Shown: positions 7,840 to 16,865 of the stretch, piece after piece
Layout of the letters: each line of letters begins with the position of its first letter
Numbering within the stretch: position 1 is the stretch's first letter
Assembly: GCF_900120155.1 (NCBI RefSeq)
Contig: NZ_LT635549.1
Span: forward strand, 1,289,512-1,353,511
DNA: 64,000 nucleotides
Source: Clostridium sp. Marseille-P3244
GTDB taxonomy: Bacteria; Bacillota; Clostridia; Lachnospirales; Lachnospiraceae
Direction of reading: 5' to 3'
Position numbers and translations under genes: made by a program
Notes under the pieces: generated by a model
The model's input: only the letters and a program-made list of their open reading frames with translations
The model's database searches: none
Told to the model about the DNA's origin: nothing

Positions 7840-8430
7840 ATGTTTTTGAATAAGACAATGTTTAAGAGATGGATCAAGGACGCTTTCCGGCACAATGGCC
7901 TGGTAGTAGGCAGGATTTATGGCGGCCTGGTGATCTCAGGCGGAGCCTGGGCCACATGGACCAAGGAAGGATATGTGCCGAACTGGCTGAAAGCGGCGAT
8001 CATGGAACACACCGGGGAACTGCCGAATGAAGGCGAAGTATTTAAGGCAAAGAAGGATGAAGTACAGCAGTATGAGGTGTCAGAGAATCCGTATCTGGAC
8101 CTTCCGAAGAGGTTCCAGGGAGCCCGGATCCCGTTTTCAGTGATCCCGGTCATCTACGCCACCCGCTGGGCGAGCTACCGGCTGATCCAGTGCCGGATGT
8201 CAGGCGAGGTCATTCCAATCCCCAGTGAGTATTATGACATCATAGATATCCGGGAGACGGAACATGATGGGACACCTGCGGGACCATCATCCAGGGATGA
8301 GACAGGGCGCGTGTTGATCTGGAAGAATGAGACATCTGCGCTGGCTGTAAGCAGATCGGAGATGTCAGAGGAAGGGTCACCGATCCTGAAGGTATTGAAG
8401 GGTCTGAAGTTTGAGGAGGTGCCGCTGTAA
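7840..8430 (+). CDS. Hypothetical phage protein, 196 aa
   Basis: Soluble, mixed composition. A basic N-terminus (MFKRWIKDAFRHNG), several aromatic-rich strands and a Ser/Glu-rich C-terminal third. It overlaps the next gene by one base (TAATG), so it is co-translated with the ATPase. Its place at the head of the recombination block suggests a DNA-related role; I see no catalytic motif. Confidence 0.6.
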   Translation: MFLNKTMFKRWIKDAFRHNGLVVGRIYGGLVISGGAWATWTKEGYVPNWLKAAIMEHTGELPNEGEVFKAKKDEVQQYEVSENPYLDLPKRFQGARIPFSVIPVIYATRWASYRLIQCRMSGEVIPIPSEYYDIIDIRETEHDGTPAGPSSRDETGRVLIWKNETSALAVSRSEMSEEGSPILKVLKGLKFEEVPL

Positions 8431-9095
8431 TGGGAGTGCCGGTTTTGATCATAGGGAAGTCTGGGACCGGGAAAAGCCGGAGTATGAAGAACTGTGTCGG
8501 CAAAGATTTCGGAGTGATCCGGGTGCTGAACAAGCCGCTGCCATTCCGTGGGAAGCTTCCGGGGAATGTATGCAGCGATTATGGAAAGATCAAGAGCGCA
8601 GTAAAAAGTCCGCAGTGGCCGAAATCCATCGTGATCGACGATGCAGGGTATCTGATCACCGGTCAGTTCATGGATGGACACAGCACCACAGGAAAAGGGA
8701 ATGCGGTGTTTGGCCTTTATAATCAGCTGGCAGATGACTTCTACCGGCTGATCCAGGCAATCTCCGAGGCCCCGGACGATCGGATTGTCTATGTGGTCAT
8801 GCATGAGGATACGAATGAATTTGGAGATATCAAGCCGAAGACGATCGGGAAACTTCTGGATGAAAAAGTTTGCCTGGAAGGGATGTTTACCATTGTGCTC
8901 CGGGCGGTAAAGGGAGAGCGGTATGCGTTCGTGACCCAGTCAAAAGACGGGGCTGTGAGTAAGGCTCCGGATGATATGTTCCCCGAAGTCGAGATCGACA
9001 ATGATCTTTTGTATGTGGATAACAAGATCCGGGAGTATTACGGGATAGAGAATCCGAAAAACAGAGAAAGAGAGGAAGATAAGAATGATCAGTAA
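8430..9095 (+). CDS. RecA-fold phage ATPase (AAA_24/Sak4-like)
   Basis: 221 aa. Walker A GKSGTGKS at residues 9-16 and a Walker B-like SIVIDDAGYL near residue 70. Size and motifs fit the small single-domain RecA-like ATPases of siphophages, which are thought to promote single-strand annealing together with a phage ssDNA-binding protein. The next gene, overlapping by 11 bp, looks like that partner. Confidence 0.75.
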   Translation: MGVPVLIIGKSGTGKSRSMKNCVGKDFGVIRVLNKPLPFRGKLPGNVCSDYGKIKSAVKSPQWPKSIVIDDAGYLITGQFMDGHSTTGKGNAVFGLYNQLADDFYRLIQAISEAPDDRIVYVVMHEDTNEFGDIKPKTIGKLLDEKVCLEGMFTIVLRAVKGERYAFVTQSKDGAVSKAPDDMFPEVEIDNDLLYVDNKIREYYGIENPKNREREEDKNDQ

Positions 9096-9687
9096 ACCGA
9101 AAGGATATGATGAGGCACCGGCGTATACAGGAGAATTTTCCCAGCTGCCGGCAGGACTGTATGTATGCGAGATTTTGGGCGCGAAGCAGGAGGAGGCCAA
9201 TGGACGGGACCGTTTTGTGATGCAGTTTGATATCGCAGAAGGGGATCAGAAGGGGTTTTACCGGAAGCAGTATGATGCAGAGAAACAGGTGAATCAGAAC
9301 GCCAAGTACAAGGGTGTACACCGGCAGTACATGGATGAGAGCGGACTCCCGTTCTTTAAGGGGCTGATGACCAGTGTGGAACGGTCCAATGAGGGCTTTC
9401 ATTTCCCATGGGGGACCAAAGGAAATGAGAAAACTCTGGTCGGGAAGAGATTCGGCGCAGTGATGGGCCGGGAGGAATTCCTGACAGATGACGGCAGGAA
9501 GCGGATGGCAACGAAGATCGTGCAGATCCGCAGCATAGACGGATTAAAGGATGCCAGGATCCCGGAGGACAAGCTCCTGGAAGATCAGGCCGGGAGGGAC
9601 GTGCCGGCGCCTGAAAACAGCCAGCCGGATGGAGACGGTTTTATGAGCGTCCCGGAGGGGATCGATGAAGAGCTCCCATTTATGTAA
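9085..9687 (+). CDS. Phage ssDNA-binding-like protein (DUF669-type)
   Basis: 200 aa. The N-terminal half has a strand-rich OB-like pattern (LPAGLYVCEILGAK, DRFVMQFDIAEGD). The last residues, PEGIDEELPFM, resemble the acidic tip of bacterial SSB (DDDLPF) that recruits repair and replication proteins. It follows the RecA-like ATPase and precedes the primase, both overlapping it. ssDNA binding is inferred from the tail and position. Confidence 0.65.
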   Translation: MISKPKGYDEAPAYTGEFSQLPAGLYVCEILGAKQEEANGRDRFVMQFDIAEGDQKGFYRKQYDAEKQVNQNAKYKGVHRQYMDESGLPFFKGLMTSVERSNEGFHFPWGTKGNEKTLVGKRFGAVMGREEFLTDDGRKRMATKIVQIRSIDGLKDARIPEDKLLEDQAGRDVPAPENSQPDGDGFMSVPEGIDEELPFM

Positions 9688-10252
9688 AGCGGACTATGAG
9701 GAGGTGAAGCAGAGGCTGGGCATGCGGACTGCCGCGGAGTGCTATGGCCTGCGGGTAAACCGGCAGGGGTTCTGCCTCTGCCCTTTTCATGCCGACAGCC
9801 ATCCCAGCATGAAGATCTATCAGCATGACAAGGGGTATTACTGTTTCACCTGCCACAATGGCGGGGATGTGATCAGATTTACGGCCCAGCTGTTCGGGCT
9901 TTCCAATGAGGAGGCCTGCAAGAAGCTGATCGAGGATTTTTCGCTCCCGATCCGGCTGGAAGGGCTTACATACCGGGAGAAGCGGGAACGGCAGAAAGCG
10001 CAGGAGAAATATGAGGAACTGCGGAGATTCCAGAAAGAGGCGGGAGCCATCCTGAAAGAATACTGGAAGCTCTTGTGTGACGCCGCGCACTGCTTTTCTT
10101 CCCCGCACTTTACAGAGGCGATGCAGGAGCTGTCGATCGTGGAGTATCGGATGCAATGCATCAGGGAACATCCAGAAGAATACTACAGGGACAGGAAGGC
10201 GGTGAAGCGTCTTGGAGAGATCCAAAGAAGAATTGCTGGATGGGATGAATGA
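9665..10252 (+). CDS. CHC2 zinc-finger primase-like protein
   Basis: 195 aa. The N-terminal CHC2 zinc ribbon is complete (Cys39-Pro-Phe-His42, Cys60-x-x-Cys63), as in the DNA-recognition domain of DnaG. No TOPRIM polymerase core follows; residues 100-195 are a charged helical region. It probably acts with the DUF927 helicase encoded next as a split primase-helicase for phage replication start. Starts inside the previous gene and overlaps the next. Confidence 0.8.
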   Translation: MKSSHLCKADYEEVKQRLGMRTAAECYGLRVNRQGFCLCPFHADSHPSMKIYQHDKGYYCFTCHNGGDVIRFTAQLFGLSNEEACKKLIEDFSLPIRLEGLTYREKRERQKAQEKYEELRRFQKEAGAILKEYWKLLCDAAHCFSSPHFTEAMQELSIVEYRMQCIREHPEEYYRDRKAVKRLGEIQRRIAGWDE

Positions 10253-12128
10253 ACTGACGCCGGCGGATCCATTCCCAGATGAGATTTTTTATCAGATCTT
10301 TGAGATCGATGACCACGTGGAGCGGACCCAGTTTGTGGAAGCGCTGCGGAACCGGGCCCGCCTTCTGAAGAGAAGCCGGGAGTTCTCGAATCTTCTCCAG
10401 TCCTTCTTCAAAGATTACCAGCAAAAAATGATGGAACGCGGGAATGTGACCCAGTTCACAGAGCAGCCGGTCGAGCTGCAGTGCGGCCCCTGGAGGGCGA
10501 CAGATCTGGGCGTCACCATGCAGAAGTTTGACAGCCGCGGGATGCCGGTACAGATCACGGCGTGCATGCATCCGATCCTGCCGATGGAGATCCTGAAGAA
10601 TGTAGATACCGGGGAGGAACGGGTCCGGCTGGCTTATTTTAAATATGGGGCATGGAATCAGGTGACAGTGAACCGGGAAGTCTGCGCGGATAACACGTTG
10701 ATCGTCAAGGTCCTGAGCAAGATCGGGATCGAAGTGACGTCAGAAAACGCAAAGTACCTTGTGCGGTATATCAGCGACTGTATCGGAATGAACCCGGCTA
10801 AACTGGCGCCGACGCGGTCTATTAACCGCTTGGGCTGGTGCGGGAATGAGTTCATGCCATATGCTGATGATATTGTATATGACGGGAATAAGGAATATGA
10901 CCCGATCTTCCAGAACGTCCGTGAAAGCGGTAGTTTCCAGATATGGAAGGATCATTGCAGCATCCTGCGGAAAAATAGGATCATCCGCCTGGCATTTGCG
11001 GCCAGCCTCGGCAGCGTTTTGATCGAAGCTTTGCGGATCCTGCCATTTGTCTTCCACATCTGGAGCGGGGAATCCGGTACCGGAAAAACTGTGGCCATCA
11101 TGGCAGCCATGTCTATCTGGGGCAACCCGAAGATGGGCGGCCTGGTCAAGACCATGGATGCAACAAGCGTGAACGTGCGGCGCACAGCAGCTTTTTTATA
11201 CAGTCTTCCCTATGCAGGGGATGAACTGCAGACGGTGAAAGACAATAAATATTTTACGAATTATGATAGGTTCATTTACCAGATCACGGAAGGGATCGAC
11301 CGCGGTCGTGGAAAGGCTTCCGGTGGTGTGGAAGAGACGAAGACATGGCACAACAGCTACCTTTTTACCGGGGAAGAGCCGATCACAAAGTCCAACAGCC
11401 GGGCCGGATCCAAAAACCGCGTGATCGAGATCGAGGTCGAAGAGAAGCTGCTGGAAGATGGAAACGATACGGTATCGATCCTGACAGAGAATTACGGACA
11501 TGCCGGGAAACTCCTGGTGGAGTACCTTCAGAACACAGAGACAAGGAAGCTGCAGGAGGAATACAAGAGATATTTTGACGCTATGTGCAAGCTGGATACG
11601 ACAGAGAAGCAGGCCATGGCAATGGCGTGCATGCTGGTGGCGGACCGGATCCTGACGGACGTGATCTTTGAGGGAGAGGATCCGCTGACAGTCCAGGATG
11701 TGGCACCATATCTGCGCAGCGCGAAGGAAGTAGATATCGCGGAGCGCTCCTACCAGATGGTCCTGAACTGGATCGCGAGAAACCCGGTACGGTTCCAGAA
11801 TCCGGATGATGCGGATTCCGCCAATAAGGGAGAAGTCTGGGGAAGGATCGACACGGATGAAGAACATCCGGAACGCCCGCCCGTAGCGGTGATCAATAAG
11901 GACGTTCTCTGCGACTTCCTGGAGAAGAGCGGATATGACTATGCCGCAGTAAGTAAGAAATGGGCGGCGAAAGACCGGGTGATCCGGAACTCCCAGGGCA
12001 AACTGGTCCATCAGACAAAGGTATATGGCGTAAAAGCGAGCTATATCAAACTGAACATGGAACCCGCCGCGGACAAGGATGGATTTACGGAAGCGGAAGA
12101 TGAGCAGATAGAACTTCCGTTTGATTAG
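10212..12128 (+). CDS. DUF927-family phage replicative helicase/primase
   Basis: 638 aa. A P-loop GESGTGKT at residues 286-293 sits in the DUF927 core (FAASLGS, FHIWSGESGTGKT, GDELQT, later SNSRAGSKNRVIEIE). These proteins unwind the phage origin and are often coupled with a CHC2 primase, which lies directly upstream here. The TTG start at 10212 gives the full product; an ATG at 10245 (11 residues shorter) is also possible. The C-terminus EDEQIELPFD is another SSB-tip-like acidic tail. Directly downstream is a cluster of GTCTTACC repeats. Confidence 0.82.
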   Translation: MERSKEELLDGMNELTPADPFPDEIFYQIFEIDDHVERTQFVEALRNRARLLKRSREFSNLLQSFFKDYQQKMMERGNVTQFTEQPVELQCGPWRATDLGVTMQKFDSRGMPVQITACMHPILPMEILKNVDTGEERVRLAYFKYGAWNQVTVNREVCADNTLIVKVLSKIGIEVTSENAKYLVRYISDCIGMNPAKLAPTRSINRLGWCGNEFMPYADDIVYDGNKEYDPIFQNVRESGSFQIWKDHCSILRKNRIIRLAFAASLGSVLIEALRILPFVFHIWSGESGTGKTVAIMAAMSIWGNPKMGGLVKTMDATSVNVRRTAAFLYSLPYAGDELQTVKDNKYFTNYDRFIYQITEGIDRGRGKASGGVEETKTWHNSYLFTGEEPITKSNSRAGSKNRVIEIEVEEKLLEDGNDTVSILTENYGHAGKLLVEYLQNTETRKLQEEYKRYFDAMCKLDTTEKQAMAMACMLVADRILTDVIFEGEDPLTVQDVAPYLRSAKEVDIAERSYQMVLNWIARNPVRFQNPDDADSANKGEVWGRIDTDEEHPERPPVAVINKDVLCDFLEKSGYDYAAVSKKWAAKDRVIRNSQGKLVHQTKVYGVKASYIKLNMEPAADKDGFTEAEDEQIELPFD

Positions 12129-12129
12129 G

Positions 12130-12399
12130 GTCTTACCACCATTTTTTGGTAAGACAAAAGGTAAGACCGAAAAATGGCTTAAAATGGGGCTTTATTATAT
12201 ACAGTCTTACCGTCTTACCAGTCTTACCTTACCCCATATACGTTACGCGCGCGTAAATGGCAGTGCGAAAAATATGATAAAAAAATATGAGTGTATGGGG
12301 GGTATTTTAGGTAAGATGGTAAGACCCCACGTTTTTACTGGGTTTGCGGGCCGTTTTTTATGAAAAACAGGGTAAGCCAAAACTGGAAAAAGGTAAGAC
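12130..12399. repeat. GTCTTACC/GGTAAGAC repeat cluster, possible replication origin
   Basis: About eleven copies of an 8-bp unit in both orientations: 12130, 12148, 12160, 12204, 12212, 12221, 12228 (partial), 12310, 12318, 12371 (variant) and 12392. The first two copies form a perfect hairpin. Between the clusters is an AT-rich stretch with acgttacgcgcgcgtaa. No credible gene covers 12129-12421. Position after the replicative helicase fits an iteron-like origin or an operator array. Confidence 0.6.
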
Positions 12400-12421
12400 A
12401 ACAGGGAAATGGAGTGAAAAA

Positions 12422-12847
12422 ATGAGTAATAAGAGTAATGGGACGGCATTTGAGAGAAAGTTTGCAGAGCTCCTTTTTGCAGAAGGATTCTGGGTCCACT
12501 GCCTGAAGGATAATGCGAACGGGCAGCCGTTCGATGTGATCGCGGCCAAGAATGGAAGGACTTATGTGTTTGACTGCAAAGACTGCATGACAGAGAGATT
12601 TGTGATGAGCAGGATAGAGGAAAACCAGCGCAACGCTATGAAGCTTTGGGCAGAGACGGGGAACCAGCCCGGATTGTTTGCCATTAAGTTCTCCGGGAGG
12701 ATCTACCTTCTGCCATGCAGGATGCTGGAGATCCTGGAAGAGAACGGTACAAAGAGCATCACGGAGATCGAGGCGAGAAGATACGGCAGGACATTTGAGC
12801 AATGGTGCTATTCTCAGCATAGATTGGACAAGAAGGCAAAGAAATGA
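12422..12847 (+). CDS. RecU-like Holliday junction resolvase/nuclease
   Basis: 141 aa from the ATG at 12422, the start that fits the family. PD-(D/E)xK pattern: N-terminal NGTAFERKFAELL, then QPFDVIAAKNGRTYVFDCKDC with the Asp and the D-x-K pair, then the helical bridge. Small phage resolvases of this type cut branched DNA during recombination or packaging. It ends in an ATGA overlap with the helicase gene. A general endonuclease is possible. Confidence 0.72.
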   Translation: MSNKSNGTAFERKFAELLFAEGFWVHCLKDNANGQPFDVIAAKNGRTYVFDCKDCMTERFVMSRIEENQRNAMKLWAETGNQPGLFAIKFSGRIYLLPCRMLEILEENGTKSITEIEARRYGRTFEQWCYSQHRLDKKAKK

Positions 12848-14229
12848 AAGTAAAGATCAGCAACGAGATTTACATACAGCATCCATCCCCAGAATTGATC
12901 CACTGGGCAAGACAGAACCTGATCATCCCGAATCCGGAATATAGCAAAAAGCAGCGGATGGGGCTATGGGTTGGCAATACGGAAAGGCAGCTGTACCTGT
13001 TCTATGTTAATGGCGATACGCTGGCGCTGCCCTGCGGCACAGGAAAGTCGATCCGGAAATATCTTTCCGGGGATATAGAGATCCGGCAGGATCTGGCAGA
13101 CAACGGGATGATCGAGTATCCTGGCCGGGTTCCGCTGTATGAATACCAAGAGCTGGCGGTCGAGGCGATGCGAAAGGCCGGATGCGGGATCCTGCAGAGT
13201 CCCTGCGGGTCCGGGAAGACACAGATGGGGATCGCGCTGGCGGCCAGGCTGAGAAGAAAAACGCTGTGGGTTACCCATACAGCAGATCTGCTGACCCAGT
13301 CCTATGAAAGGGCGGGGCAGTATTATCCAGATGGCCTGCTGGGGAAGATCACAGCGGGGAAGGTGCAGATCGGAAGCCATATGACATTTGCGACGGTTCA
13401 GACACTCTCAAAACTGGATCTGCAGAAATATAAATACACTTGGGATGTGATCATTGTGGATGAGTGTCACCGGGTGTCCGGCACGCCAGCCAGCATGAAG
13501 ATGTTTTATCGGGTAATAAGCTCCCTGGCGGCCAGATATAAATACGGGCTGTCTGCAACTGTACACAGATCAGACGGCTTGATCCAGAGTACGTTCGCCG
13601 TCCTGGGGAATGTGCAGTACCAGGTGCCGGATGAGGCAGTGGCCGAGAAAACAATGCAGGTGAAGATCCTGCGCAGGGATACCGGGATCAAGATAAACCG
13701 TTGCTGTCTTGATACGGACGGGACCCTTGTTTACAGCAGGCTGATGGACTACCTGGTGGAAAATGTAAAACGGAATGATCAGATCCTGGAGGACCTGATC
13801 AAGAACCGGGACCATTCCAACCTGATCCTGTCGGACCGTCTCCTGCATCTGCAGCTTATCATGGCGACAATGCCGATCGAAGTCAGGCAGTGCGCAGTGA
13901 TGATCGATGGGAGCATGACATCAAAAAAAGCGAAGGCGGATCGGATAAAGGCGATCGAGGACATGAAATCCGGCAAGAAACATTTCCTGTTTGCTTCCTA
14001 CAGTCTGGCAAAGGAAGGGCTGGATATCCCAAGGCTGGATCGGCTGTACCTGGCGACGCCGAAAAAGGATTATGCGGTGGTAACACAAAGCATCGGGAGG
14101 ATTGCGAGGACATTTGAAGGAAAAGCAGATGCGGTATGCTACGACTATGTGGATGAGATCCAGTTTTGCGAGAATCAATGGAAGCGGAGAAAAACCAGTT
14201 ACCGGAAAGCGGGGTGCGAATTTTTATGA
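12844..14229 (+). CDS. SF2 DEAD/DEAH-type helicase
   Basis: 461 aa. Walker A in QSPCGSGKTQMG (about residues 119-128), motif II VDECH (about 204), motif III SATVHRSDG, and a C-terminal helicase domain with motif VI (QSIGRIART). An N-terminal segment of about 95 residues precedes the Q-motif-like LYEYQELAVEAM. This phage helicase type lies next to RecU-like nucleases and probably remodels forks or recombination intermediates. Confidence 0.88.
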   Translation: MKVKISNEIYIQHPSPELIHWARQNLIIPNPEYSKKQRMGLWVGNTERQLYLFYVNGDTLALPCGTGKSIRKYLSGDIEIRQDLADNGMIEYPGRVPLYEYQELAVEAMRKAGCGILQSPCGSGKTQMGIALAARLRRKTLWVTHTADLLTQSYERAGQYYPDGLLGKITAGKVQIGSHMTFATVQTLSKLDLQKYKYTWDVIIVDECHRVSGTPASMKMFYRVISSLAARYKYGLSATVHRSDGLIQSTFAVLGNVQYQVPDEAVAEKTMQVKILRRDTGIKINRCCLDTDGTLVYSRLMDYLVENVKRNDQILEDLIKNRDHSNLILSDRLLHLQLIMATMPIEVRQCAVMIDGSMTSKKAKADRIKAIEDMKSGKKHFLFASYSLAKEGLDIPRLDRLYLATPKKDYAVVTQSIGRIARTFEGKADAVCYDYVDEIQFCENQWKRRKTSYRKAGCEFL

Positions 14230-14576
14230 ACACAGTGGAAGCGTTTGAGAGAGTAAGGAAGCTACAGGCCAGGCGAATAAGGAATGAGAGAAATCTATCT
14301 CCGGAAGATCTGAGCGGGAAGTATCGGGTGCCATATGAGAAGCTGCAAGAGGAAATCCGGCAGGCGCAGATGGAGTACCGCGCAGCGTGTACGAGAAGTA
14401 TCCGGAAGGCCACGGAGTATCTTTCCCTGCTGATCCTGTGTGATCCCACGGATGAGGGAATAGATGATCGCAGTGAGACCGCCCGGAGAAAGTTCCGGGA
14501 AGGAGATGGGGATCCGCTGCTCTTAAAAATCCTGACAGAGATTGATAATCTACTGGATGAAAAACTGGTGAGATGA
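14226..14576 (+). CDS. Hypothetical protein, 116 aa
   Basis: ATG at 14226 overlaps the helicase stop (ATGA). Highly charged and helical, with a short HTH-like patch (LSPEDLSGKYRVPYEKLQEE). Probable DNA-associated accessory protein; no family recognised. Confidence 0.55.
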   Translation: MNTVEAFERVRKLQARRIRNERNLSPEDLSGKYRVPYEKLQEEIRQAQMEYRAACTRSIRKATEYLSLLILCDPTDEGIDDRSETARRKFREGDGDPLLLKILTEIDNLLDEKLVR

Positions 14577-14592
14577 AGAAAGGAGAAAAGCA

Positions 14593-14880
14593 ATGCTGAC
14601 AGGAGTGAATTTTGAACAGGCGATTGATTACTGGAAAAAGGGGCGTGAAGTCATTGTGATCGACCGGAACTCGAAAACGGAAAGCGGCGGATATGATAAC
14701 TTCCCGTTTGAGGAACTGTTCCGCAACGTAGAGCTGCTGGCGGATGTTCCGGCTGTTGAGAACCCGGAGTTCAAACAGGCGATCGAGGAGATGGTGCAGA
14801 ACGGATCCGGCCATGATCACGGAAAGGAAGAGTCTTCTGTGGAGGGAAATGATCCCCTCCCTCGACGGGGCCGGAGGTGA
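14593..14880 (+). CDS. Hypothetical protein, 95 aa
   Basis: Begins MLTGVNFEQAIDYWKKGREV, a pattern seen in many short clostridial phage proteins. Preceded by GAAAGGAG. The C-terminus is basic (PLPRRGRR). Overlaps the next start by 4 bp. Function unknown. Confidence 0.5.
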   Translation: MLTGVNFEQAIDYWKKGREVIVIDRNSKTESGGYDNFPFEELFRNVELLADVPAVENPEFKQAIEEMVQNGSGHDHGKEESSVEGNDPLPRRGRR

Positions 14881-15224
14881 GTAAGCTTCCGGCCGGCAAG
14901 AAGACAAAAGAGATCATTCTGGAACTGGCCGCGCAGGGGATGCCCGCTCCGGAGATCGCGCGGAAGACCGGAATTAAGTATAACACGGTGTACTTCCATC
15001 TGAATCCAGACAAGTGCGCGAAGAAGCCGCAAAAGAAGGAAACGGTGGAACGGCCTGCGGTGATCCCGGGATGGAACGAGGACCGGCATGCGTGTAAGAC
15101 ATGCAGGTATCGGACAACGAAGGTTCAGGAGAAGCAGAACTTCATGAAGTGTAATTATATATCTCTGGCAAAGCATAGCCGGGGATGTGCGGTAGAAGAC
15201 TGCGACAAGTATGAGAAGGGTTAA
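14877..15224 (+). CDS. Small HTH protein with Cys-rich tail
   Basis: 115 aa from a GTG. Residues 10-45 form a resolvase/sigma-4-like helix-turn-helix (ILELAAQGMPAPEIARKTGI, then YNTVYFHL). The C-terminal half holds six cysteines (including CKTCRY and CAVEDC), possibly a zinc site. Probably a phage regulator. It overlaps the preceding gene by 4 bp (GTGA). Confidence 0.6.
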   Translation: MSKLPAGKKTKEIILELAAQGMPAPEIARKTGIKYNTVYFHLNPDKCAKKPQKKETVERPAVIPGWNEDRHACKTCRYRTTKVQEKQNFMKCNYISLAKHSRGCAVEDCDKYEKG

Positions 15225-15233
15225 AGGGAAGAA

Positions 15234-15608
15234 ATGAAGAACGAGAAAGAACCGTCAGAAGTCTTAACTGACTTTCTGAACTACATAGACAAGTGCCGGC
15301 ACGATTATCAGGCAGCCCATGATGCTGTCGGGATGGAGGACAAGCGCCTTCAGGATCTACTGCATGGGTTGGAGTTCGCGGCAGATGAGAACGAGAAGCG
15401 CCGGGCCGGGACGAAGCTTCAGCAGAGTCGACGGGAGCGGCGGCAGAAAAAGGACGAGGTCAAGCGTCTTGAGCTGATCGTGAGGTTCTTCGATGAACCG
15501 GGGAACAAGGGCACACTGAACAAGATGCGTCAGCTCCTGGGGAAGCAGAGGAAAGAAGAAGAGTATCTGAATGGGGAACGGCATTATTACAAGAGAGTGG
15601 ACGAGTAA
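15234..15608 (+). CDS. Coiled-coil hypothetical protein, 124 aa
   Basis: Almost entirely charged helix (residues 20-100 rich in Lys, Glu, Arg). No recognised domain. Good ribosome binding site (AAGGGAAG) just ahead. Confidence 0.5.
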   Translation: MKNEKEPSEVLTDFLNYIDKCRHDYQAAHDAVGMEDKRLQDLLHGLEFAADENEKRRAGTKLQQSRRERRQKKDEVKRLELIVRFFDEPGNKGTLNKMRQLLGKQRKEEEYLNGERHYYKRVDE

Positions 15609-15635
15609 AACAAAACAAACGAAGGGAGAGCGGAG

Positions 15636-15830
15636 ATGGCGAAATTATTAGATAGACCATTCACGACCGATGAAAAGAGGGAGATCCTTGATATGCTGCG
15701 CGGAAACATAAGCAGGATCTCGGTGTCGAACGACATCGAAGAGATTGTGTGCCAGTTGAATTTTGCAGTGGACAGATTATCTGCGGTGGCGTATTCAAGG
15801 ATTAAGGAGTTGACTGAAAGGGAGGAATGA
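15636..15830 (+). CDS. Hypothetical protein, 64 aa
   Basis: Small helical protein (MAKLLDRPFTTDEKREILDM). Start has GGGAGAG. Closely spaced with the YopX gene that follows. Function unknown. Confidence 0.5.
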   Translation: MAKLLDRPFTTDEKREILDMLRGNISRISVSNDIEEIVCQLNFAVDRLSAVAYSRIKELTEREE

Positions 15831-15832
15831 CG

Positions 15833-16222
15833 ATGCGAGAAATATTATTCCGTGCAAAGCGGATAGATAATGGCGAGTGGGTAGAGGGAAATTATGTCAA
15901 AGCAGAGCTTATACATGAAGATGGGTATGAGCATTATATCATTGAAACTATGCGGCGAGGGAAAACATATGAAATTGACCCGGAAACCCTCTGTCAGTAC
16001 ACCGGACTGAAAGACAAGAACGGTAATCGGATATGGGAGAATGATATTGTTTCGGGATATTTCAACCATAAAAAAATAACCGGATTTATCAAATATGGAT
16101 CAAATGCTGTCTATTACATTGAAAGAGAGGGATCATATGGGATACATCTGGATAACTCAGAAGACTGGCTTGAAGTGATCGGCAATATCTTCGATAACCC
16201 GGAACTGCTGAAAGGAGAATGA
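15833..16222 (+). CDS. YopX-family protein
   Basis: 129 aa from the ATG at 15833, which has GGGAGGA at the correct distance; an ATG at 15827 is too close. Contains the family's MREILFRAKRID.G.WVEGNY start, QYTGLKDKNGNRIWENDIV and the C-terminal VIGNIFDNPELL. YopX proteins form decameric rings in crystal structures, are spread through Firmicutes phages, and have no known function. Confidence 0.85.
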   Translation: MREILFRAKRIDNGEWVEGNYVKAELIHEDGYEHYIIETMRRGKTYEIDPETLCQYTGLKDKNGNRIWENDIVSGYFNHKKITGFIKYGSNAVYYIEREGSYGIHLDNSEDWLEVIGNIFDNPELLKGE

Positions 16223-16224
16223 GG

Positions 16225-16584
16225 ATGCAGGAATTAGAGAAGATTCTGGAAGAGATAGATCAGGAAAAGAAGAATGCGGCATTATCGATTAGACATACAA
16301 CAGGATATAAAGCAGGGCAAATTCGCATGGCAGAAAGAATCGAGAAAATCATCCGCAAGCACATGAATGACGGCTGGATCCCGGTGGAGGAAGCGCTGCC
16401 GGAAGAGGATGGATTTTACATAGCTACTATGGATGGAGAGATTGTTGATCAGCAAGAGCCATTTACCGGACTTGCTGAATTTGAAAACGGGAAATGGATT
16501 GATGACGAGGATGATTACAGATGTGTTATCGCCTGGCGTCCTCTTCCAGAGCCGTACCGCCCGGAAAGGAGCGAGGGAAAATGA
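16225..16584 (+). CDS. DUF551-domain protein
   Basis: 119 aa. The C-terminal half carries the DUF551 pattern (GWIPVEEALPEEDGFYIAT ... VIAWRPLPEPY), preceded by a helical N-terminus. Common in phage early regions; function unknown. I chose the ATG at 16225, 8 nt after AAAGGAG, over the ATG at 16219 that abuts it. Confidence 0.75.
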   Translation: MQELEKILEEIDQEKKNAALSIRHTTGYKAGQIRMAERIEKIIRKHMNDGWIPVEEALPEEDGFYIATMDGEIVDQQEPFTGLAEFENGKWIDDEDDYRCVIAWRPLPEPYRPERSEGK

Positions 16585-16865
16585 GACTGATTGATGCAGA
16601 TGAGTTTTGCAGATACACGGATGAACATTGCCAAGACGATTTTGCGGAATTATGGAAAGAGCTTATAAGGAGACAGCCGACAGCCTTTGACAAGGAAAAG
16701 GTAATGAATAAATTAACTGGGCTTCAGGAAGCTGAACGCAGCGACTCTGATGAAGAGCCGGAACTCATAGACGGAGAGGATATATATGATGAAGGCCGTT
16801 CGCAAGGAAGGTTTGAGGCCTATCATAATGCGATAAATATTGTCGAGAAAGGCGGGATTGAATGA
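16581..16865 (+). CDS. Hypothetical phage protein, 94 aa
   Basis: Starts MRLIDADEF, a start shared by many clostridial phage and host proteins of unknown role, and overlaps the DUF551 stop (ATGA). Acidic and helical. Confidence 0.6.
   Translation: MRLIDADEFCRYTDEHCQDDFAELWKELIRRQPTAFDKEKVMNKLTGLQEAERSDSDEEPELIDGEDIYDEGRSQGRFEAYHNAINIVEKGGIE

Noticed and set aside
11196..12011. 271-codon minus-strand open frame
   Set aside because: Shadow of the DUF927 helicase gene; no ribosome binding site and unlike protein.
12129..12400. CRISPR array
   Set aside because: Unit is 8 bp, spacing is irregular and both orientations occur; no cas genes anywhere.
13883..14593. 236-codon minus-strand open frame
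   Set aside because: Lies antisense to the SF2 helicase and the gene after it; Ser/Arg-rich shadow composition.
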